Assembly (NCBI GenBank): GCA_019637195.1
Contig: JAHBWA010000095.1
Coordinates: 1-33,929, forward strand
Source of the DNA: Labilithrix sp.
GTDB lineage: Bacteria; Myxococcota_A; Polyangia; Polyangiales; Polyangiaceae
Reading direction: 5' to 3'
Length of the DNA: 33,929 nucleotides
Under the pieces are notes generated by a model. It did no database searches. It saw only the letters and a list, made by a program, of their open reading frames with translations, and was not told where the DNA came from. Below, piece after piece: positions 22,773 through 31,860 of this stretch. Every line of letters begins with the position of its first letter. Position 1 is the first letter of the stretch. A program made the position numbers and the translations under genes.

Positions 22773-25259
22773 TCAGCCGGACTTCGCCGCCGCCGTCGCC
22801 AGCCCCTCCTGGACGAGCTTCGACGGCGCCTCGCTCGAGATGCACCACAGCTGGTGGGCAGCGCGCGTCGCGCCGACGTAGAGCGCGTGCCGCGCCTGCG
22901 CCGTCTCGGGATAGCTCGACGCGGTCGTCTCGAGCAGGATGACCTCGTCGAACTCGAGGCCCTTCGTCTGGCGGACGTCGGTGACGTCGAAGCCGCGCTC
23001 CCACGTGAAGTCCTGGCGCCGGACGCGCCGGACGTTCGGGACTTCGGCGCGGACGAGGCCGTCGTAGTAGACCTCGGCTTGCTGCGGGAAGCGCGAGAGC
23101 AGCGCGACGTTGGCGTCGGGCTCGCTCGCGGCGAGATCGCGGAGCGCGTCGGCGAGGAACGCGACGGCCTCGCCCGCGGACGCGAACGTGAAGAGCTCGA
23201 CCGGCGGGCCCTCGCGCGTCGCGATGGGCTCGGCCTCGTGCGCGAACGGCCCGAGCACCCCGCGCGCGAACGACGTGATCTCCGCCGTCGAGCGGTAGCT
23301 CACCTTGAGCGGATCGATCACGCCGGCGCCGCCGGGGACGCCGAGGTCCTTGAGCGTCGCGTCCCAGTCGAACGCGACGTGCACGTCCTCCTCTTCGCGC
23401 ATCCGCTGGGCGACGTCGCCCGCGAGGGTGACGGAGAGCTGCGAGACGTCGCGCGCGCCCGGCGCGACGTCCTTCGCGCCGCCGGCGACGTCGAGCAAGA
23501 CCTTGAGCTCCACGGGCGTGGCGTCCTGGACCTCGTCGATGAACAGGTGCGCGAGCGCGACGGGCTGCCCCTCTCCGTCGAGCAACGGGCCGCGCAGCAC
23601 CTGGAAGAGCCGGAGCAGGAGCGCGCGGTCCTCGATGTCGAGGCTCGGCGCCTCGCCGTCGCGCTCCCCTTCGGCGCGGACGCGCGCCTGGCGAACGCAC
23701 CACTCGTGGACCTGATCGAGCTGTCCGCTCCCGAAGTGCGCGCCGAAGTGCCGGTCGAGCCGCGGACGGCTGGTCAGGATCTCGTCCCACGCGCCGAGCA
23801 CGTTGCGGGCTTCGCTCCGGAGCTCCTGGCCGAGCGCTTCGACCGCGCCGCGCGTGACCTGCGGGAGATCGGCGGCGGCCTTCGTGCCGGCGAGCTCGCG
23901 CTTTCCGACGACCCACTGCGCGAGCTGGGTGACGCGGCGATCGGGCGCGCCCTTCGTCGCCTTCCAAGCCGCCACCACCCGCTCCCCCTCGGGCCACCGG
24001 CCCATCGAGGTCGTGAGCTTCGCGTCGATCCGGGCCGTCGCCTCCGCCGCGATCGTGTCGATGGCCGTGACCATCGCCGGGTGGTTCTTCACGCGCGTGA
24101 CCAGCGGCGGCGTCTCTTCGCTGATCGCCGTCGGGAGCCGCGGGAACATGTCGAACATCGCGCGCACCGCCCAGCGGTTCCACGTCATGACCGGCACGCC
24201 TTCGACGCCGAGCGCCGGCAGGACGCGGCTCGTGTAGTGGACGAGCGCTTCGTTCGGGACGATGACGAGCATCTTGTGCGCCCGGAAACGGCTCGGCTGG
24301 CTCGCGTGGAGGTAGGCCACGCGGTGGAGCCCAACGGTCGTCTTGCCGCTGCCGGCGCTGCCCTGGATGGCGACGAGGCCGGTCCCCGGCTTCGTGATGA
24401 GGTCGTACTGCTCTTTGTCGAGCATCGCGGCGATCGCCGGCAGAAGCCGGTCGGGCGACGTGGCGCTGCCGCGGGGCGCGCTCGCCGGTGCGCGCGGCGC
24501 GCCCGCGGCGGAGCCGTCCGCTCGCGACGGGAGGCGAAGGCGCGCGGTGTGCGCGGCGGCGCGGCGCCAGGTGCCGTTCGTCTCCTTGACGAAGGTGCCT
24601 TGCGGCGCGGTCACCTTGCGCAACTCGCCGTCGACGATCGCCACGGTGCGCCGCGAGGCGACGAGCCCCTCGACGGGCTGGTCGCCGAGCGTCTCCTCGT
24701 AGCCGTCCCCCTCGCGGTAGCGGTAGAAGATGCGGCTCACCGGGGCGTTGCGCCAGTCGACGATGCGCACGCCGGCGGCGGGATCGAGGTACTGCCGCGA
24801 GCCGACGAGGACGTCACGGCGGCGCTCCTTGCCGGGCCGGCCGCCGTGCGCGATGACGGTCTCCTCGAGGCGGAGGTGGCCGAAGTACGGGCTCTTCCGA
24901 TCGACCGCGCCGGTCGTGCCCTTGCCCCGGTGGGCCCGGAGCGCGCCGAGGTTGTGCATCTGCTCGAAGAGCGCCGGGAGGTCCTCCGGCTTCGCGCTGG
25001 CGGCGAGATCGCGGAGCTCGAGCAGGCGGCGATCGTCGTCGGCGAGCGCCTCCGCCATCGCGGACGCGGGCGGCTGCGATGGGCTCGCGCCCTCGGCGCT
25101 CGGAGGCGGAGCCTCGGGCCCGAGCGCGCGGAGGACGACCTCGAGCAGACGCATCTCCTCGCGGACGATGCGCGTGCCGTCGGCGTCGTCTTCGAGACCG
25201 GGAACGGGGGCGAGGTCTTCGGCCGTCGAGGTCGAGCTTGTATCGGCAGACGCGTCCAT
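22773..25259 (-). CDS. HelD-like UvrD/Rep-family ATPase (RNA polymerase recycling type)
   Basis: From ATG 25259 this is 828 residues. The N-terminus has the HelD signature SPYFGHLRLEE, then GSRQYLDPAAGVRIVDWRNAPVSRIFYR. UvrD-type helicase motifs follow: Walker A GSAGSGKT (about 300-307), IVPNEALVHYTSRVLPALGV, Walker B LFIDEVQDATPVELKVLL, TLAGDVAQ, YRSTAEI, DVRQTKGLEFDEVIL and ALYVGATRA. HelD proteins clear stalled or post-termination RNA polymerase using ATP. The family match is from the N-terminal signature plus motif order. A Ser/Ala/Gly insert around 245-270 is low complexity. A longer GTG start at 25301 exists, but its extra 14 residues look non-functional. Confidence 0.87.
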   Translation of the reverse strand: MDASADTSSTSTAEDLAPVPGLEDDADGTRIVREEMRLLEVVLRALGPEAPPPSAEGASPSQPPASAMAEALADDDRRLLELRDLAASAKPEDLPALFEQMHNLGALRAHRGKGTTGAVDRKSPYFGHLRLEETVIAHGGRPGKERRRDVLVGSRQYLDPAAGVRIVDWRNAPVSRIFYRYREGDGYEETLGDQPVEGLVASRRTVAIVDGELRKVTAPQGTFVKETNGTWRRAAAHTARLRLPSRADGSAAGAPRAPASAPRGSATSPDRLLPAIAAMLDKEQYDLITKPGTGLVAIQGSAGSGKTTVGLHRVAYLHASQPSRFRAHKMLVIVPNEALVHYTSRVLPALGVEGVPVMTWNRWAVRAMFDMFPRLPTAISEETPPLVTRVKNHPAMVTAIDTIAAEATARIDAKLTTSMGRWPEGERVVAAWKATKGAPDRRVTQLAQWVVGKRELAGTKAAADLPQVTRGAVEALGQELRSEARNVLGAWDEILTSRPRLDRHFGAHFGSGQLDQVHEWCVRQARVRAEGERDGEAPSLDIEDRALLLRLFQVLRGPLLDGEGQPVALAHLFIDEVQDATPVELKVLLDVAGGAKDVAPGARDVSQLSVTLAGDVAQRMREEEDVHVAFDWDATLKDLGVPGGAGVIDPLKVSYRSTAEITSFARGVLGPFAHEAEPIATREGPPVELFTFASAGEAVAFLADALRDLAASEPDANVALLSRFPQQAEVYYDGLVRAEVPNVRRVRRQDFTWERGFDVTDVRQTKGLEFDEVILLETTASSYPETAQARHALYVGATRAAHQLWCISSEAPSKLVQEGLATAAAKSG

Positions 25260-25436
25260 CGGGGCTCTTCGGGTTCTCCGCGAGACGGGCGGACATAGCA
25301 CACTCCGTGCGCCCGACGCAGGCTCGACCGCGTCAGCCTCGCGTGCGCCGTCCCTCGCGTCGGCGCCCGCGCGCGTCAGAACCAGCGCACGCCAGAAATC
25401 AGAGCACGGGCCGGCTCCGAGGCCGCGCGCGTGAGA

Positions 25437-26204
25437 TCAGAGCAGGAGCTGGTCGCCGAGCTCGAGCACCGTCAGCTCGACGCCCTTGAGCTTGGCGCAC
25501 TGCTTCTCTACCTCGCGCTGGAAGGCCGGCTTGATGTGGTAGAGCAGCGTCGGGAGATCCTTCGGGCGCGCGTACTTCTGGAGGTCCTTGAGCAGCGTCT
25601 GCGGGGTGTGGTGCCCGCTGAGCGTCGCGAGGCGCTGCGACTCGTTGGGGAAGCTCACCTCCATCAGGAGGGCGCGGAGATCCCGCTGCTCGTTCAGCAC
25701 TTGCCAGAGCCGTTCGGTCGGGCCCGTGTCGCCGCTGTACGCGACCGCGGCGCCGTTCTTGTCGACGACGAACGCGCTCGTGTCGATCGTGTGGCTCACG
25801 CTGATCGCGCGGACGCCGAAGCCGGCGATCTCGGCGCGGACCTCGGGCTTGAGCGTCGTGTAGACGATCGTCGGCTCCTTCTTCGACGGGATCGCCGTGA
25901 AGTCCGGCCAGAGCAGGTCGTTGAAGAAGTGCTTGCGAAGCACGTCCAGCGTCGGCTTCGTCCCGACGACCTGGAGCGGCGGGCAGCCGAGCTGCGCCCG
26001 GTTGTCTGCGATGGTCGCGAGGTCGCGGATGTGGTCGAGGTGCGAGTGGCTGACGAGGACCGCCTCGAGCTTGCACTGCAGCGGCAGGTCGAGGCCGCTC
26101 GTGAGCGAGCCGGCGTCGATCGCGAGGCGCTCGTCGAGCAGGAACGCGCAGGTGCGATGCTTCGGAGTCTCGCCTCCGTGGCAGCCGACTACACGAAGCT
26201 GCAC
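25437..26204 (-). CDS. Metallo-beta-lactamase fold phosphodiesterase (class II cyclic-nucleotide PDE-like)
   Basis: This is a 255-residue soluble protein starting at GTG 26204 after GGATGGA. The opening LRVVGCHGGETPKHRTCAFL and the metal motif HSHLDHIRD (with D further in DAGSLTSGL) are those of the MBL fold. Additional ligands are in VSHTIDT, YSGDTGPTERLW and SGHHTPQ. The length and the SHSHLDH...L pattern resemble class II 3',5'-cyclic nucleotide phosphodiesterases; an RNase Z-like or other MBL phosphodiesterase is the alternative. It follows the helD gene in the same direction, with a 177-bp spacer that holds nothing recognised. The substrate is unproven. Confidence 0.78.
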   Translation of the reverse strand: MQLRVVGCHGGETPKHRTCAFLLDERLAIDAGSLTSGLDLPLQCKLEAVLVSHSHLDHIRDLATIADNRAQLGCPPLQVVGTKPTLDVLRKHFFNDLLWPDFTAIPSKKEPTIVYTTLKPEVRAEIAGFGVRAISVSHTIDTSAFVVDKNGAAVAYSGDTGPTERLWQVLNEQRDLRALLMEVSFPNESQRLATLSGHHTPQTLLKDLQKYARPKDLPTLLYHIKPAFQREVEKQCAKLKGVELTVLELGDQLLL

Positions 26205-26257
26205 GGTTCCATCCGGGCAGCCGGGAGCCAGATCGTCTGAACGGCGTCGTGCTTCAT

Positions 26258-26286
26258 TCGGCAGAGTCGAGCTTATCGCCTAGAAT
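26258..26286 (+). promoter_or_regulatory. Weak candidate promoter for the thioredoxin-like lipoprotein
   Basis: TCGGCA, a 17-bp spacer and TAGAAT (26281-26286) lie in the slightly AT-richer part of the 244-bp spacer between the divergent MBL and thioredoxin-like genes. This would give a leader of roughly 155 nt. The -35 match is only 4 of 6. Confidence 0.25.
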
Positions 26287-26448
26287 TCCAGTGAGTCAAA
26301 AACGCTCGCCCGACGCGGCTCGGACACGGCGAATGTGGCGGTGGGTAGGACACCCGCGAGCCTCGTCGAGGGGCTCCGCCGGAGCGAACGAGCGTGTTCG
26401 CTCGCGATGCCCTTCGCAAGACCGAAAGTACCAAGTAGACTCGGCCGC

Positions 26449-27054
26449 ATGCGAATGCGAACTGCTCTTTCGTTGATGGCGACGGCGCTCGTAGTGCTGT
26501 CGGCGTGCGGCGAAGACCCGCCGGCCAAGGACCCTTCATCGGTGAACACGAAGGAGGCCGACGGCAAGTCGGGCGACAGCGACGGGGACAACGGCGGCGG
26601 CGGCGGCAAGAGCGAGATCAGCTGCAAAGGCAAGCCCGAGGTCGGTAAGAACGCCTCGAGCTTCTCGCTCACGGCCGTCAACGGCGGCACCAAGATGGGG
26701 GTCGAGAAGGGCAAGGTCACGATCGTCGACTTCTGGGCGACCTGGTGCGAGCCCTGCAAGAAGTCCTTCCCGAAGTACCAAGAGCTCTACGTCAAGTACA
26801 AGACGAGCGGCCTCGAGATCCTCGCGATCTCGGTCGACGACGAGAAGAAGGAGATCCCGGACTTCATCAAGACCTACGGCGCGAAGTTCCCCGTGGGTTG
26901 GGACGAGGGCCACAAGATCGCCGACTGCTACAAGCCGCCGAACATGCCGTCGGCGTACGTGATCGACAAGCAGGGCGTCGTCAAGTACGTGCACAACGGC
27001 TACCACGACGGCGAAGAGAAGGAGCTCGAGAAGGAGATCAAGTCCCTCCTCTGA
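26449..27054 (+). CDS. TlpA/ResA-like thioredoxin-fold lipoprotein
   Basis: This 201-residue protein starts at ATG 26449 (a second ATG is at 26455). The signal is TALSLMATALVVLSAC with lipidated C20. A Gly/Asp/Ser linker (about 36-54) leads to a TlpA-type thioredoxin domain: VTIVDFWATWCEPCKKSFPKY with redox pair C100/C103, ILAISVDDEK, a cis-proline loop PPNMPSAYVIDKQGVVKYVHNGY. It is anchored outside the cytoplasm and probably reduces or isomerises disulfides, for example in cytochrome c maturation or in Cys-containing lipoproteins. An additional C59 and a Cys in IADCYKPP are not part of the active site. A strong terminator follows 39 bp after the stop. Confidence 0.88.
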   Translation: MRMRTALSLMATALVVLSACGEDPPAKDPSSVNTKEADGKSGDSDGDNGGGGGKSEISCKGKPEVGKNASSFSLTAVNGGTKMGVEKGKVTIVDFWATWCEPCKKSFPKYQELYVKYKTSGLEILAISVDDEKKEIPDFIKTYGAKFPVGWDEGHKIADCYKPPNMPSAYVIDKQGVVKYVHNGYHDGEEKELEKEIKSLL

Positions 27055-27092
27055 GCCTGGTCCGCGGACGGCGCTCCCGAGCCGTCGCGAAG

Positions 27093-27128
27093 AAGCCCCG
27101 GCCGTCGCGAGACGGACCGGGGCTTTTT
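27093..27128 (+). terminator. Rho-independent terminator of the thioredoxin-like gene
   Basis: The arms AAGCCCCGG and CCGGGGCTT enclose a second pairing CGTC/GACG around a GCGA tetraloop and are followed by TTTTT. It lies 39 bp after the stop codon. Confidence 0.85.
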
Positions 27129-27199
27129 CGCGAACGGCGCCGGAGGCCGGGCCCCGGTACGTCGCCGCCGCGAGGCGGGCGGCACCGTCCGCGCAGCGC

Positions 27200-27250
27200 A
27201 AAAGACGAAGCCCCGGGCGCCGTCGCGAGACGGGACCGGGGCTTCTTCGT
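27200..27250 (-). terminator. Rho-independent terminator of groESL
   Basis: A hairpin with arms GAAGCCCCGG and CCGGGGCTTC around CGTC-GCGA-GACG lies 37 bp after the groEL stop on the minus strand. It is followed on that strand by GTCTTTTGCG. It could work in both directions. Its core is nearly identical to the hairpin at 27093. Confidence 0.75.
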
Positions 27251-27286
27251 TCGCGGGGCCTGCGGTGGGCGGGCCTCGACGTGGAA

Positions 27287-28978
<1,692 letters not shown>

Positions 28979-29001
28979 GTTCGTTCTCCCTCTTCTCGCT
29001 C

Positions 29002-29289
29002 TCAGCCGAGGACCGCGAGGACGTCGTCTTCGCGGAGGAGGACGAGGTCCTCACCGTCGACCTTGACCTCGGTGCCCGAGTACTTGCCGAAGAGGACCTT
29101 GTCGCCGGCCTTCACGTCGAGGGGGACGACCTTGCCGCCCTTGACCGCCTTGCCCGAGCCGACGGCCACGACCGTACCCTCGAGCGGCTTCTCCTTGGCC
29201 GTGTCCGGGATGATGATCCCGCCCTTGGTCTTCTCTTCTTCCTGGGTGCGCTTGACGACGAGGCGGTCCTGGAGCGGTCGGATTTTCAT
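29002..29289 (-). CDS. groES: Co-chaperonin GroES (Hsp10)
   Basis: This is a 95-residue protein with the full family sequence: MKIRPLQDRLVVKRTQEEEK, the mobile loop that caps GroEL (KTKGGIIIPDTAKEKPLEGTVVAVG), and GDKVLFGKYSGTEVKVDGEDLVLLREDDVLAVL. ATG 29289 follows GGGAAA and gives the standard length. The longer frame upstream (to 29403) would include the CIRCE operator and is rejected. It is the first gene of the groES-groEL operon. Confidence 0.97.
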   Translation of the reverse strand: MKIRPLQDRLVVKRTQEEEKTKGGIIIPDTAKEKPLEGTVVAVGSGKAVKGGKVVPLDVKAGDKVLFGKYSGTEVKVDGEDLVLLREDDVLAVLG

Positions 29290-29329
29290 GTGTATTTCCC
29301 GTTGTCTTGGCCGCGGAACCCGCGGGCTG

Positions 29330-29356
29330 TCAGCACTCGGCCTGGGTGAGTGCCAG
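29330..29356. promoter_or_regulatory. CIRCE operator (HrcA binding site)
   Basis: TCAGCACTC-N9-GAGTGCCAG matches the CIRCE consensus TTAGCACTC-N9-GAGTGCTAA, with the inner six bases of each arm perfect (GCACTC/GAGTGC) and the exact 9-bp spacer. It lies between the groES promoter and the start codon, where HrcA would block transcription until heat stress. hrcA itself is not in this window. Confidence 0.92.
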
Positions 29357-29367
29357 AAATCGGCGCC

Positions 29368-29396
29368 AACCTGCTGCCTTCGCCCGATGGCGTCAA
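29368..29396 (-). promoter_or_regulatory. groESL promoter
   Basis: On the minus strand TTGACG (29396-29391), a 17-bp spacer and CAGGTT (29373-29368) lie immediately upstream of the CIRCE element, so initiation would fall just before or inside the operator. The -10 is weak, but the geometry is right. Confidence 0.5.
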
Positions 29397-29478
29397 GTCC
29401 CACCTCACCGTTTCCACGCCTCGGCGGGTCTCTCGGCCGTCCTGGCGCGCCCCCACCTCAGTGCGCAGCTGATTGGCA

Positions 29479-29523
29479 AGCGACCGGTCGCTAGGGAGAG
29501 GAACCGGCTGGCATCCGGGATGC
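29479..29523. promoter_or_regulatory. Two palindromes in the groES/kinase divergent spacer
   Basis: A perfect 14-bp palindrome AGCGACCGGTCGCT (29479-29492) is followed by a 13-bp odd palindrome GCATCCGGGATGC (29511-29523). They lie 85-130 bp before the kinase start and away from CIRCE. Possible operators for the kinase gene; no -35/-10 pair is clear. Confidence 0.35.
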
Positions 29524-29607
29524 GGTCGCTCGTTCCGGCTGTCTCGGTCGGGATGGCGCTCCGGATCTCCCCACGCGGACATCCTGCCCCGCTCGAGCTG
29601 ACGCCGA

Positions 29608-31506
29608 ATGCCGGGAATGAACGAGCAGATCGGCGATCGCCTCTGCCGTACGGGCGCCATCTTCCGAGGCATCAGGGCTGCAACCGACCAAGTCCACATG
29701 ACCGGTCTCGGCTCCAAGGAAAAGGGCAAAGCGGCTCCCATCGTCCCCGGCTTCAAGATGAAGGGGGACACGATCGCAGGGCGGTACCGGATCGAGAAGC
29801 TGCTCGGCGCGGGCAGCTCTGGCTTCGTCGTAGCGGCGCGCCACGTCTACCTGCGCCGGCGCGTGACGTTGAAGATCCTCACGTCGACGACGACCGCGCA
29901 CCAGCAGGCTCAGCGCCACCACCTCGCAGCGGCGCACCAGGCCGCCGCCCTCCGCGGGCTGCACGTCGCGCGCATCGTCGACACCGGCTTCACCGAGGAC
30001 GGGCTGCCCTTCGTCGCCACCGAGCGCCTCGAGGGCCGCACGCTCGCCGAGGAGCTCGCGGAGCGGACCTCGCTGCCGCCCGCCGAGGCGGTCCGGTGGA
30101 TCCTCCAGGCCTGCGAGGGCCTCGCCGAGGCGCACTCCGCCGGGGTCGTCCACGGGGACCTCAAGCCGCAGAACCTGTTCCTCACCGGCGCGTCGGACGC
30201 GGCGGCGACCGATCAGGGCGGCGAGTCGCGCGTGCTCAAGATCCTCGACTTCGGCATGGCGACGCCGGCCGACGATCGGGAGGACGAGGGGACAGCGGTG
30301 TGGTTCGCGTCGCCGGCCTACCTCTCGCCGGAGCAGATCCGCGATCCCGCGAGCGTCGACGCGCGCGCGGACGTCTGGGCGCTCGGCGTGATCTTGCACG
30401 AGCTCATCGCCGGCAGCCTGCCCTTCGCGGCGGACACGGTGTCGGGGATGCTCGTCGCGGTCGCCTACGACGAGCCGGCGCTGCTCGTCGCCGAAGGTGT
30501 CCCGTTCGAGCTCGCGCGGGCCGTGCGCGCGTGCCTCGCGAAGGAGCCGAGCGAGCGGCCCGCGGACGTCGCGGTGCTGGCGAAGGTCCTCGCGCCGTTC
30601 GCAGGGGCCGAGGGCGTCGGGCTCGCGCGCCGGGTCGACGCGGCGCTGTCGACCCGGCCGCCGATGGCCATGACGGTCCACCTCGGCGCGGACGACGACG
30701 GGGCCGCCGCCGGGAGGCTCGGGGCGGGCGCGCGCGGGGAGCTCGCGAGCGCCGACGCGAGCGCCCGCGGGGAGCTCGCGAGCGCCGACGCGAGCGCCCG
30801 CGGGGGTGACGATGGACGCGCGCATGGCGTTCACGCCGGGAGCGCGTCGGCGCCGGAGTCGACGGCTGGCGTGGCCGCGCGCGTGCTCGAGGCGCTTCGA
30901 CCCGCGGCGGCGCGGGAGCCGACGGCCGGCGTCGCGGCGCGCGTGCTCCGGGTGCTGCGACCGGCGAGCGGAGGTGGGGGGCGGCGCGGCGCGATCGCGA
31001 GCGGCGCGCGCTCGGAGCGCGCCGTCGCGATGAGACGACGGGGCGCGATCGCCGTCGTCGGCGCCGCCGCGATCCTCGCGGTGGTGGGCTTGCTCACGCC
31101 TGCGTCGACGCCAGCGGCCGCGGAGCAGCCGCGGCGCGACACCATCGACGTCCCGGCGCTCCCGGCGCCGGCGACGCGCGTCGAGGACTTGCCGCCCGCG
31201 CCGGCCGAGGCGCCGCCCTCCCCTGCCCCGCTCAGCGTCGAGGCGCCGACGTCCACGCCCGAGCCTTCGCCCGCGGACGAGGCGGCGCGAAGCGACATCG
31301 TCGGGTCGAGCTCGAGCGCCGCCCCGGCCACGACGCCGCACACGCCGAGGCCCGCGCGCCAGTCGAGCTCCGACGGCGCGCCCGCCCGGCGCGCCGTCGG
31401 AGGTGAGCCGCGAGCCGGCAAGCCGCGCGCGTCGCTCGCGGTGCGCGACAACCCGTACACGCGGGGCTTCACGCACCCGAAGCGCCTGCCCGAACGCCGC
31501 AAGTAG
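29608..31506 (+). CDS. Ser/Thr protein kinase (Hanks type) with HGD catalytic loop
   Basis: This is a protein of up to 632 residues. The kinase domain (about 60-330) has P-loop LLGAGSSGFV, ATP lysine K89 (VTLKIL), catalytic loop VVHGDLKPQN (H182-G183-D184), DFG 214-216, and SPAYLSPEQIRD. The usual HRD arginine is replaced by Gly while Asp and DFG remain, so catalysis is possible but activation-loop control should differ. After low-complexity repeats (GELASADASAR twice; TAGVAARVL twice) comes a transmembrane segment (about 476-496, AIAVVGAAAILAVVGLLTP) and a Pro/Ala-rich outer tail. The start is uncertain: ATG 29608, ATG 29698 and ATG 29758 all leave the domain intact and none has a good ribosome-binding site. 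Confidence 0.88.
   Translation: MPGMNEQIGDRLCRTGAIFRGIRAATDQVHMTGLGSKEKGKAAPIVPGFKMKGDTIAGRYRIEKLLGAGSSGFVVAARHVYLRRRVTLKILTSTTTAHQQAQRHHLAAAHQAAALRGLHVARIVDTGFTEDGLPFVATERLEGRTLAEELAERTSLPPAEAVRWILQACEGLAEAHSAGVVHGDLKPQNLFLTGASDAAATDQGGESRVLKILDFGMATPADDREDEGTAVWFASPAYLSPEQIRDPASVDARADVWALGVILHELIAGSLPFAADTVSGMLVAVAYDEPALLVAEGVPFELARAVRACLAKEPSERPADVAVLAKVLAPFAGAEGVGLARRVDAALSTRPPMAMTVHLGADDDGAAAGRLGAGARGELASADASARGELASADASARGGDDGRAHGVHAGSASAPESTAGVAARVLEALRPAAAREPTAGVAARVLRVLRPASGGGGRRGAIASGARSERAVAMRRRGAIAVVGAAAILAVVGLLTPASTPAAAEQPRRDTIDVPALPAPATRVEDLPPAPAEAPPSPAPLSVEAPTSTPEPSPADEAARSDIVGSSSSAAPATTPHTPRPARQSSSDGAPARRAVGGEPRAGKPRASLAVRDNPYTRGFTHPKRLPERRK
30733..30798 (+). repeat. 33-bp coding tandem repeat (2 copies)
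   Basis: Two exact 33-bp units (30733-30765, 30766-30798), each containing GGAGCTCGCGAGCGCCGACG, encode the GELASADASAR duplication in the linker of the second kinase. Confidence 0.85.
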
Positions 31507-31538
31507 ACGACATTCGTACGGGCTCGCATCACGTGGAC

Positions 31539-31566
31539 TTGACAAGGGTCCGCGTCTGACTAAGGT
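31539..31566 (+). promoter_or_regulatory. Promoter of the tRNA-Gln/tRNA-Glu unit
   Basis: Consensus TTGACA (31539-31544), a 16-bp spacer and TAAGGT (31561-31566) are followed by a GC-rich discriminator GCGCGACG, as expected for a stringently controlled stable-RNA promoter. Transcription would begin about 40 nt before tRNA-Gln. Confidence 0.7.
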
Positions 31567-31615
31567 GCGCGACGCCAAACGGTGTTGCGCACTTCGGCGC
31601 GGCGCTGCTTCTGAT

Positions 31616-31689
31616 TGGCGGATCGTCTAATGGCAGGACGACGGATTCTGGCTCCGTCTATCTAGGTTCGAATCCTAGTCCGCCAGCCA
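31616..31689 (+). tRNA. tRNA-Gln (anticodon CUG)
   Basis: It folds as a full cloverleaf: acceptor TGGCGGA/TCCGCCA, anticodon stem ACGGA/TCCGT with loop TTCTGGC (anticodon CTG), T-arm CTAGG-TTCGAAT-CCTAG, discriminator G and an encoded CCA (31687-31689). Confidence 0.96.
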
Positions 31690-31718
31690 GTCCCCCTCCT
31701 CTCTTTCCCTCCCTTAAA

Positions 31719-31793
31719 GGCCCCATCGTCTAGCGGTTAGGACATCGGCCTCTCACGCCGGTAACGCGGGTTCGATTCCCGCTGGGGTCACCA
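31719..31793 (+). tRNA. tRNA-Glu (anticodon CUC)
   Basis: The cloverleaf has acceptor GGCCCCA/TGGGGTC (one G-U), anticodon loop CTCTCAC (anticodon CTC), T-arm GCGGG-TTCGATT-CCCGC, discriminator A and encoded CCA (31791-31793). It lies 29 bp after tRNA-Gln and is probably cotranscribed. Confidence 0.96.
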
Positions 31794-31822
31794 CCCTCGC
31801 AAGAGGATGCGACGTGAGAACT

Positions 31823-31858
31823 GAGCCTCGGAGGCGACTCCGGGGCTCTTTGCTTTTG
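31823..31858 (+). terminator. Rho-independent terminator of the tRNA unit
   Basis: GAGCC-CGGAG pairs with CTCCG-GGCTC around a GCGA loop, with single bulges, and is followed by TTTGCTTTTG. It is 29 bp after tRNA-Glu. Confidence 0.75.
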
Positions 31859-31860
31859 TC

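Noticed and set aside
22333..24183. 616-codon frame within helD on the same strand
   Set aside because: Out-of-frame shadow of helD; Arg/Ala-rich with no recognisable domain, whereas the helD frame has every helicase motif.
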